A stretch of DNA of 6,341 bases from Clostridium sp. (GTDB lineage: Bacteria; Bacillota_A; Clostridia; Lachnospirales; Lachnospiraceae), in NCBI GenBank assembly GCA_023666975.1, contig JAMPAW010000184.1:1-6341 (forward strand), given 5' to 3'. The notes beneath the pieces are model-generated. The model worked only from the letters and a program-made list of their open reading frames with translations, had not been told where the DNA came from and ran no database searches. A program made the position numbers and the translations under genes. Of this stretch, positions 1 through 4,703 are shown one piece after another (position 1 is the stretch's first letter; each line of letters begins with the position of its first letter).

Positions 1-1112
1 AAAGTAGTATAGAACTCACCCATTACATCAATACCACGATAATTTTCTATAATAGCAATAACATTCTCATATAAAGAATAGATGCAACAAGAAAGAACTG
101 TATCGCCATCACTAAATAACTTATTTTTCCCCTTAGGAGCCTGCACCAATTCATCCTTTGAAAGTAAACTATCGTAAAACTTAATTAATGCAGTTCTCTT
201 TCCACGCGGAATCTCATCTATATCCCATATTCCCTTAATATAATCAGCATCATAAACATTTCCTGACCCATATAATGAATCTTTCAATAATTTTACTGCG
301 TTTTTTCCTATTGGATCAGAAATCATTCTTTTTGCTTTCGATGCGTACTTTTTTTCTATCGCATTTTTTGTATCAATGTACAATTTTGACTCTGGATTAG
401 TCAATCCTAAAACAATTGCAGAAACAAAACCTGCTTTCGAATTATCCTCAATACCGTTCTGCCTCAAAAAATTAGCACATCCCAAAGTATATCTTCTTAA
501 GATTGTTCGAACCGCTTCCTCTGTCTGTGCATAACGGTTCAATGCAATTTCTATATCATTTCCATATTGAGTAATCGACAATGTTGCTTTATCTAAATAA
601 GTATCTTCCAATAACTCTATATCAGTAATATTTCCTCCCCTGGGCCACACAAATGAAGTGACTTTGCATTCCTGAAGTGGTTGGCCGGAAATCCCTATTG
701 CCACAACATCATAGTTATCACTTAAAAATGAAGCATACCATAATGCACCATTCACAGCATAGTTTTCTGTTTCTTCTGACGAACCATACCCATGTGTCTT
801 ATATTCTTTAACATCCGGAAGATTTGTTTGATTAGCTACATTTCCTTTGCATTCAATCACTATTATTACATTTGACTTTTCTTTAACGATTATATAGTCA
901 GGTGTCCCCTTACTTTTGAGTGTTTGCTTTTTTGATGCCTTTGAAAAAACAGCACTCAGCCAATCATATTCTGTACCTTTGTAGCTATCTTCTTTAAACC
1001 AGGTAATTCCATTAACTTTAATATTTTGACTTGAAGGATTACCATCTATCATACTTAACTTATCTGCAACTAATCCTTTAGTAGCTTCTTCACTTTTATT
1101 CGTTTTAGCCAT
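1..1112 (-). CDS. Fused restriction nuclease / N6-adenine DNA methyltransferase, N-terminal part (cut by left edge)
   Basis: An open frame of 370 codons runs from the ATG at 1112 to the window edge without a stop, so the 3' part is missing. A strong ribosome binding site, GGAGGA at 1118-1123, lies five bases before the ATG. Residues about 45-90 form a PD-(D/E)xK nuclease core like that of type I HsdR and type IIG enzymes: Glu48, then GTPDYIIV with Asp72, a hydrophobic strand, and IECKG with Glu87 and Lys89. Residues about 185-355 look helical. The visible end, GIDVMGEFYTT, matches the typical entry into an HsdM/type IIG N6-adenine methylase domain. The expected SAM-binding and NPPF/NPPY motifs would lie beyond the edge. 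By family knowledge such proteins cut unmethylated foreign DNA and methylate the host's own sites; specificity would come from a C-terminal domain or a separate S subunit. The nuclease call is firm, the methylase call is based on its first residues only. The gene is AT-rich compared with guaA, which suggests acquisition by transfer. Confidence 0.8.
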   Translation of the reverse strand, partial: MAKTNKSEEATKGLVADKLSMIDGNPSSQNIKVNGITWFKEDSYKGTEYDWLSAVFSKASKKQTLKSKGTPDYIIVKEKSNVIIVIECKGNVANQTNLPDVKEYKTHGYGSSEETENYAVNGALWYASFLSDNYDVVAIGISGQPLQECKVTSFVWPRGGNITDIELLEDTYLDKATLSITQYGNDIEIALNRYAQTEEAVRTILRRYTLGCANFLRQNGIEDNSKAGFVSAIVLGLTNPESKLYIDTKNAIEKKYASKAKRMISDPIGKNAVKLLKDSLYGSGNVYDADYIKGIWDIDEIPRGKRTALIKFYDSLLSKDELVQAPKGKNKLFSDGDTVLSCCIYSLYENVIAIIENYRGIDVMGEFYTT

Positions 1113-1125
1113 AATATTCCTCCAA

Positions 1126-1299
1126 TTACTTATTTCTTGTTTGTAATAGATATTTATCTATATCACTTTTTCATACGCCATGATTTATCAATTTTGAAGC
1201 ACACAATTCCTGTTTGAAAATTAATCTTCTGGCTGTTATATCACAAATCTGCAGATACACTGCCATTCGCTGTATTGTTATAATTTCATTACTCATCAT
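1126..1299 (-). pseudogene. Small excisionase/MerR-type helix-turn-helix gene, frame broken twice
   Basis: Starting at ATG 1299 or, more likely, 1296 (GGAG at 1302-1305), the frame reads MSNEIITIQRMAVYLQICD, then TARRLIFKQELCASK, and stops at a TGA (1171-1173) after 42 codons. The same frame then continues as KSDIDKYLLQTRNK to a TAA at 1126-1128. Between the two pieces, the neighbouring frame supplies IDKSWRMK. Spliced together these give the usual order of excisionase-type DNA-binding domains of about 60 residues: helix-turn-helix, SK-I-x-x-SWR wing, and KSDIDKYL tail. The breaks fall in two A-runs on the coding strand (plus-strand T runs 1192-1195 and 1167-1171), as if one and two bases were lost. 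The stop lies only 13 bases before the restriction gene, whose ribosome binding site sits in that gap, so the two were probably co-transcribed. By context the protein may have controlled the restriction gene; that is inference. Homopolymer sequencing error is the main alternative to true decay. Confidence 0.7.
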
Positions 1300-1405
1300 T
1301 TCTCCACCATAATATACTTATATTAACATACTTATGTTTTCTATTTCCAGCATACAATTGAATGTTTTGGACATATACGGGCCTAAATTGACGAACATTT
1401 GTTTT

Positions 1406-1433
1406 ATTATAACATCTATAGTTATAATGTCAA
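1406..1433 (-). promoter_or_regulatory. Sigma-A promoter for the HTH/restriction operon
   Basis: On the minus strand a perfect -35 box TTGACA (1428-1433) and a perfect -10 box TATAAT (1406-1411) are separated by 16 bases. Transcription would start near 1399, giving a leader of about 100 bases before the helix-turn-helix gene and then the restriction gene. It is the only consensus promoter seen upstream of these two genes. Confidence 0.8.
1407..1427. promoter_or_regulatory. Palindrome in promoter, candidate operator
   Basis: Perfect inverted repeat TTATAAC (1407-1413), seven-base centre, GTTATAA (1421-1427). It fills the spacer and covers most of the -10 box of the promoter, and it abuts the -35 box. 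A dimeric regulator bound here would block RNA polymerase. The obvious candidate regulator is the adjacent small helix-turn-helix protein, but no sequence evidence links them beyond position. In such AT-rich DNA a chance palindrome cannot be excluded. Confidence 0.5.
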
Positions 1434-1439
1434 CAGCAA

Positions 1440-1745
1440 TTAATCCTCTCGAGCTTCCGCAGTTTTATCCACAGAATCCTAAACCAGACAGCACTTGCTA
1501 TACACAAATTTCATAGAATCCAAAAATAAGGAGCTCCTTTTTGATGTAAAGTGCTTGCTTCCGGAAACTGCCTCCTGACCGACATCGTAGAATGTCCGCA
1601 TCTGCAGGATTCTATTTTGCCACCGCATGATATCTGAAAACATGATCCTGAACAAACACCTACCTTCAAAATATGGCACAGTTTTGTCCTGATGATATGC
1701 ACCTCATATAAGCGTTATATTTTAATCTCGGTTTCATTTCCGACA
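1440..1745. other. Gene-free stretch with several inverted repeats, possible repeat element or gene debris
   Basis: No convincing gene lies here; minus-strand frames of 60-66 codons have no good ribosome binding site and no recognisable family. The stretch does contain nested symmetry: TAGAATCC (1514-1521) pairs with GGATTCTA (1607-1614), a second AGAATCC copy occurs near 1471, a 12-base palindrome AAGGAGCTCCTT sits at 1528-1539, and GACAT (1581-1585) pairs with ATGTC (1592-1596). Composition shifts here from the AT-rich restriction locus to the GC-richer guaA side. It could be a dispersed intergenic repeat, a structured RNA, or the scar of an insertion; the sequence alone does not decide. 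Confidence 0.3.
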
Positions 1746-1780
1746 AACACAAAATGCCGCAGAAAAACTCTGCGGCATTT
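1745..1780 (-). terminator. Rho-independent terminator of guaA
   Basis: A perfect 12-base-pair stem, AAATGCCGCAGA (1752-1763) with TCTGCGGCATTT (1769-1780), has a five-base loop. Read on the minus strand it is followed by a T-rich tail. It lies 13 bases beyond the guaA stop, as expected for an intrinsic terminator. Confidence 0.88.
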
Positions 1781-1793
1781 CAAAGGTTTCGCA

Positions 1794-2777
1794 TCACTCG
1801 AACTCTATCGTCCCCGTAGGCTTCGGCGTGAAATCGTAAAGCACACGGTTCACACCCGGCACCTCATGGGTAATCCTGTCTGCCAGATGACACATGAGGT
1901 CATAAGGAATATTCTCCACCGTGGCGGACATCGCGTCAGTGGTATTGACCGCACGGATGATGACAGACCACTCAAAGGAACGCTTCCCGTCCTTGATTCC
2001 CGTGGATTTGAAGTCCGGCACCACGGTGAAATACTGCCATACCTTCCCCTCCAGACCGTTCTTTGCAAACTCCTCGCGCAGAATCGCATCCGACTCCCGA
2101 ACCGCTTCCAGCCTGTCCCGGGTGATAGCGCCGGGGCAGCGCACTCCCAGACCGGGGCCGGGGAACGGCTGCCGGTATACCATGCTGTCGGGAAGCCCTA
2201 ACTGTCTGCCCACAACGCGCACTTCATCCTTAAATAATATTTTCACAGGCTCAACCAATTCGAATTTCATATCCTCCGGCAGACCGCCTGCATTATGATG
2301 CGCCTTGATTCCTTTTTCGCTTTCCAGAATATCGGGCCATATGGTTCCCTGCGCCAGAAACTCAATTCCGTCCAGCTTTCGCGCCTCCTCGGCAAACACC
2401 TCGATAAATTCGCCGCCGATAATCTTTCTCTTCTGCTCGGGCTCCGCAACTCCTGCCAGCTTATCCAGGAAGCGGTCTGTTGCGTCTACATAAATCAGGT
2501 TTGCTTTCATCTGATTCCGGAACACCTCGATTACCTGCTCCGGCTCACCCTTCCGCAGGAGACCGTGGTTTACATGTACGCATACCAACTGCTGCCCCAC
2601 CGCCTTAATCAAAAGCGCTGCCACTACGGAGGAATCCACTCCGCCGGACAGGGCCAGCAAAACCTTCCTGTCGCCTACCTGTGCCTGAATCTCTGCGATC
2701 TGCTCCTCAATAAAGGCTTCCGCCAATTCGGGAGTTGTAATTCTCACCATGTCCTCCGGTCTTCTGTCCGCCGCCAT
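1794..2777 (-). CDS. guaA: GMP synthase, stand-alone ATP-pyrophosphatase subunit (no glutaminase domain)
   Basis: This 327-residue protein is the synthetase half of GMP synthase, which adenylates XMP with ATP and aminates it to GMP in cytosolic purine synthesis. Visible signatures are the PP-loop SGGVDSS at 44-50, QGTIWPD at 143-149, HHNAGGLP at 160-167, FPGPGLG at 205-211, and a C-terminal dimerisation domain ending KPTGTIEFE. The chosen ATG at 2777 has GGAGGA at 2785-2790 with a seven-base gap. A longer frame could begin at a TTG at 2864, but that would add a charged tail of no known fold and has no ribosome binding site. Most bacterial GuaA proteins are about 510-525 residues with an N-terminal class I glutamine amidotransferase; here that domain is absent, and no trace of it lies upstream. 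The layout resembles the split archaeal enzyme. It may use free ammonia, a separate glutaminase encoded elsewhere, or be a second copy beside a full-length guaA. The gene has its own promoter and terminator. Confidence 0.88.
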   Translation of the reverse strand: MAADRRPEDMVRITTPELAEAFIEEQIAEIQAQVGDRKVLLALSGGVDSSVVAALLIKAVGQQLVCVHVNHGLLRKGEPEQVIEVFRNQMKANLIYVDATDRFLDKLAGVAEPEQKRKIIGGEFIEVFAEEARKLDGIEFLAQGTIWPDILESEKGIKAHHNAGGLPEDMKFELVEPVKILFKDEVRVVGRQLGLPDSMVYRQPFPGPGLGVRCPGAITRDRLEAVRESDAILREEFAKNGLEGKVWQYFTVVPDFKSTGIKDGKRSFEWSVIIRAVNTTDAMSATVENIPYDLMCHLADRITHEVPGVNRVLYDFTPKPTGTIEFE

Positions 2778-2974
2778 CCTCTGTTCCTCCGTTTTCTTTT
2801 TTAATGTCGCGTCCTCGATGTTCTCTTTTCGAAGCAGTCTGTAGCCTGTCCTTCGCTCATTCAAAGCGCGGAAGCGTTCCGCTTTCCGCCGCCGGCGCGT
2901 GTAATCTCAAATCATTCTCTTACTCCGCCGCACATACAATTCAGGAAGCTTCATACAGGATAATACCACTTAAA
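2778..2974 (-). other. guaA leader with GC-rich hairpin
   Basis: The promoter at 2975-3003 predicts an untranslated leader of about 190 bases. It contains a strong imperfect hairpin: on the plus strand GCGGAAGCG (2868-2876), loop TTC, CGC, one bulged T at 2883, then TTCCGC (2884-2889). A 19-codon frame beginning ATGAGC (2860 down to 2801) could be an upstream peptide but has no clear ribosome binding site. I do not see the conserved core of a purine riboswitch or a T-run that would make an attenuator, so any control role is open. Confidence 0.4.
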
Positions 2975-3003
2975 ATTATACTTAATATCCGCCGGGAAAT
3001 CAA
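2975..3003 (-). promoter_or_regulatory. Sigma-A promoter of guaA
   Basis: On the minus strand, -35 box TTGATT (2998-3003) and perfect -10 box TATAAT (2975-2980) are separated by 17 bases. Transcription would start near 2968. The promoter lies in the gap after the upstream membrane-protein gene, so guaA can be expressed on its own. Confidence 0.75.
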
Positions 3004-3074
3004 CTATGTGTTCGCCTTTTCCGAAATCCCTTTTCCCTTTCCTGCGTCACAGGACGCGGATGCCGCATACCTTC

Positions 3075-3644
3075 CTACCTGTGCGCTTTAAACAGCAACA
3101 GCAGTTCGCCGTCTTCCTGCTTTTTCCTGTACGACCATGCCCTTTTTGCAGAAGTAATCATATCAACGGCAAAAGCGACGCCGAATATCACAGCTATGGC
3201 AATTCCAAAATTAATCGGAATACCGGCAATTGCTTTTTCAACCGTCGGCTCGACAAACCGGAATACCAAAATAGCGCCGATTCCAAACAGTACGGCGTTT
3301 CTCAGGCATACCCGCCCCTTAATGTTAAAACGCATATGCGAATAATCCCACCACTTCGTATGAAACAGCTTTTCAAGGATCCCGCCCACAACATATTCAA
3401 ACACGGAACAGAAAATCACGCCAAATAAAAACAGGATCAGGCAGGAATTTTTTACGCCGTTCAAGCCGACGGAAGCGATCGCCATTCCGATGCCGTAGAT
3501 AGGGCAAAACGGCATATGTAAAAAGCCTCTGTTTTGAAATTCTCCCGCCTCGATCCGCATATCGATCACCTCGATCATCCAACCGATGACTCCCCAAAAA
3601 AGAAAAATCAGAAATAATTTATAAAAATCATATCCCCAAAGCAT
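3075..3644 (-). CDS. CmpB-family (PF06541-type) multi-pass membrane protein
   Basis: This 189-residue protein has about five membrane helices, near residues 9-26, 46-63, 67-90, 113-131 and 146-163, and a basic, polar C-terminus. Family hallmarks are NRGFLHMPFCPIYGIG at 38-53, EYVVGGILEKLF at 83-94, WWDYS at 98-102 and FNIKGRVCL at 106-114. These match the family annotated as putative ABC transporter permease CmpB. The family name overstates what is known: no ATPase or other transport subunit is nearby, and function is unproven. I chose the ATG at 3644 because AAGGAG lies at 3655-3660, ten bases upstream. An in-frame ATG at 3707 would add 21 residues but lacks a good ribosome binding site and would put a basic stretch before the first helix. 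Confidence 0.82.
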   Translation of the reverse strand: MLWGYDFYKLFLIFLFWGVIGWMIEVIDMRIEAGEFQNRGFLHMPFCPIYGIGMAIASVGLNGVKNSCLILFLFGVIFCSVFEYVVGGILEKLFHTKWWDYSHMRFNIKGRVCLRNAVLFGIGAILVFRFVEPTVEKAIAGIPINFGIAIAVIFGVAFAVDMITSAKRAWSYRKKQEDGELLLLFKAHR

Positions 3645-3753
3645 TGCCCGGTTTCTCCTTCCATACTTAAAAAATCCTTTGTACCGCCATGTTACTCCGG
3701 AGACCATTTTACCACGCTTTTTTGAATTTTTCCACCATGTAATCGATAAAGTA

Positions 3754-3786
3754 TGCTAAAATAGGAAGCGAATACAAAAGAAGCAA
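3754..3786. promoter_or_regulatory. Overlapping divergent promoters (weak matches)
   Basis: This gap separates the CmpB-type gene (minus) from the acetyltransferase gene (plus). On the plus strand an extended -10, TG-C-TAAAAT (3754-3762), has no good -35 box. On the minus strand, TTGCTT (3781-3786) and TATTTT (3758-3763) are 17 bases apart. The two -10 boxes overlap, so the two promoters would compete. Both matches are modest. Confidence 0.4.
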
Positions 3787-3826
3787 TTTATAATTGCGTT
3801 TTGAGGATACAAAAAGGAATCCTCAA
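3783..3826 (+). promoter_or_regulatory. Two adjacent inverted repeats in the acetyltransferase leader
   Basis: GCAATT-TAT-AATTGC (3783-3797) is followed at once by TTGAGGAT (3801-3808), a ten-base loop, and ATCCTCAA (3819-3826). Both arms are perfect. They sit just downstream of the putative plus-strand start point and about 80 bases before the ATG. The first could be an operator; the second could form an RNA hairpin. There is no T-run, so neither looks like a terminator. Confidence 0.4.
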
Positions 3827-3908
3827 ACAGGTCAAATACCTTGCGCATTCGCCAGCATCCTGTCTTCTTCGGCTCCTTGCCCGCGAGAATAAATTTGGAG
3901 GAATTACC

Positions 3909-4349
3909 ATGAATTTTTTAGCAATCACCTCATCTGATGCTATATGGAAAAAAGTGATTCAATTTTCCCAAAACTGCTCCTGGGGAGCCGGAAAGTCTTT
4001 ATCCCAAAATATGTCCGACAATATTTTCACCGATTGGGAACGGGTAATAATTGCCTTACAGGGAGATGACATTGCGGGTTACTGCACTGTTGCCAAAAAC
4101 GATTGTATCCCAAATGTTCCTTATACGCCCTATATCGGCTATTTGTTCGTGGACGAAAAATACAGAGGGCATCGGCTGAGTCAAAAGCTTATCTCCTATG
4201 CGATGACTTATCTGCGGGCAGCGGGATTTTCCCGTGTATTTTTGGTAAGCGATCATGAAAATCTTTACGAAAAATACGGCTTTGAAGTTATTGACCAAAA
4301 ACCCGCGCCCTGGGGCGAGATCGAGAAAATTTATATGCGGGAATTGTAA
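3909..4349 (+). CDS. GNAT-family N-acetyltransferase
   Basis: This 146-residue protein has the GNAT fold order. Residues about 45-62 form the early strands (WERVIIAL, then IAGYCTVAK). Residues 76-100 hold motif A: the strand YIGYLFVDEKY followed by RGHRLSQKLI at 86-95, which takes the place of the acetyl-CoA pyrophosphate loop. Residues 108-125 hold the strand RVFLVSD and the motif NLYEKYGFE. The protein therefore very likely transfers an acetyl group from acetyl-CoA to an amine; the substrate cannot be read. ATG 3909 is preceded by GGAGGA with a six-base gap. The frame is open further upstream, to a TTG at 3801, but that part crosses the hairpin and has no start signal. The gene seems to be a single unit; the next stretch is debris. 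Confidence 0.87.
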   Translation: MNFLAITSSDAIWKKVIQFSQNCSWGAGKSLSQNMSDNIFTDWERVIIALQGDDIAGYCTVAKNDCIPNVPYTPYIGYLFVDEKYRGHRLSQKLISYAMTYLRAAGFSRVFLVSDHENLYEKYGFEVIDQKPAPWGEIEKIYMREL

Positions 4350-4351
4350 AA

Positions 4352-4480
4352 CAACAAAGCTGTTTACCTCTCGCCTCAAATTTCAAAACAATTGATACCA
4401 GAGAGGAATACAGGCGCAGAGGATTCGCCTATGTATGTGGGGCAAAACTGATATTAGCTGTCGAAATATACGGCTGCTGA
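4352..4480 (+). pseudogene. Remnant of a second GNAT-type acetyltransferase
   Basis: In the frame of 4394-4456 the DNA reads DTREEYRRRG followed by FAYVCGAKLIL. This is the acetyl-CoA-binding segment seen in GNAT acetyltransferases of the PF12746 type, where an Asp/Glu-Thr strand runs into YRRRGxA and an alanine/cysteine-rich helix. There is no start codon with a ribosome binding site, the sequence on either side does not fit the family, and a TGA follows at 4478. It is a short internal piece of a lost gene, in a different frame from the intact acetyltransferase just upstream. Confidence 0.5.
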
Positions 4481-4568
4481 AGCCGCTGTCACTCTTAAAT
4501 CAGGAGATCTTCTAAAATCGGACGGCAAAATTGAAAAGGATGCGGTCTATTACCTTTGCCAGGAATGA
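4458..4568 (+). pseudogene. Unrecognised coding-like fragment
   Basis: A 36-codon open stretch reads KYTAAEAAVTLKSGDLLK, then SDGKIEKDAVYYLCQE, then TGA. It follows an in-frame TAG at 4455-4457 and has no start codon near a ribosome binding site. The composition looks protein-like rather than random, but I do not recognise a family. It is probably debris of a former gene, like its left neighbour. Confidence 0.25.
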
Positions 4569-4608
4569 TCCGGTACACAGGTGACGATGGAATCGAGGTA
4601 AGACGTTT

Positions 4609-4703
4609 TATTGATTGGTATGCGCGCAAAGGGTATAAGTTTGGAAGTTCATTTCAAACTATTGATTGGTATGCGCCCCGGAGCGCAAAGGGGTGTAAGT
4701 ATG
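4609..4703 (+). repeat. Imperfect direct repeat covering the translation start region of the DUF1848 gene
   Basis: The 17-mer TATTGATTGGTATGCGC occurs at 4609-4625 and again at 4660-4676, 51 bases apart. Each copy is followed by a second shared block: GCGCAAAGGG-T-TAAGT ending in TTG (4624-4643) in the first, and GCGCAAAGGGG-T-TAAGT ending in ATG (4683-4703) in the second. Both blocks keep a purine-rich ribosome binding site seven bases before the TTG or ATG, and the two starts are in the same frame, 20 codons apart. The second copy has a few extra bases (CCCCGGA) between the shared blocks. Confidence 0.7.

Noticed and set aside
1334..1702. Short frames of 60-66 codons on both strands
   Set aside because: No good ribosome binding site, no recognisable family, low-complexity content, and some overlap the operon promoter.
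2801..2860. 19-codon upstream peptide in the guaA leader
   Set aside because: No clear ribosome binding site; mentioned under the leader but not called as a gene.
2778..2864. Extension of guaA to a TTG start at 2864
   Set aside because: The ATG at 2777 has an ideal GGAGGA site; the extra 29 residues are charged and not part of the GMP synthase fold.
2778..2974. Purine riboswitch in the guaA leader
   Set aside because: The conserved three-way-junction core, including the TTTCTACC-type stretch, is not present.
3003..3074. Terminator after the CmpB-type gene
   Set aside because: Small GC hairpins such as GCGG-CAT-CCGC are present but no T-run follows on the minus strand.
1692..3428. Several plus-strand frames opposite guaA and the CmpB-type gene, up to 169 codons
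   Set aside because: They are antisense shadows of well-supported minus-strand genes and lack start signals.
4367..4406. CCTCTC / GAGAGG pair after the acetyltransferase gene as a terminator
   Set aside because: The 28-base loop is too long and no T-run follows.
4609..4703. CRISPR array
   Set aside because: Only two copies of an imperfect repeat, with the second block part of a ribosome binding site.
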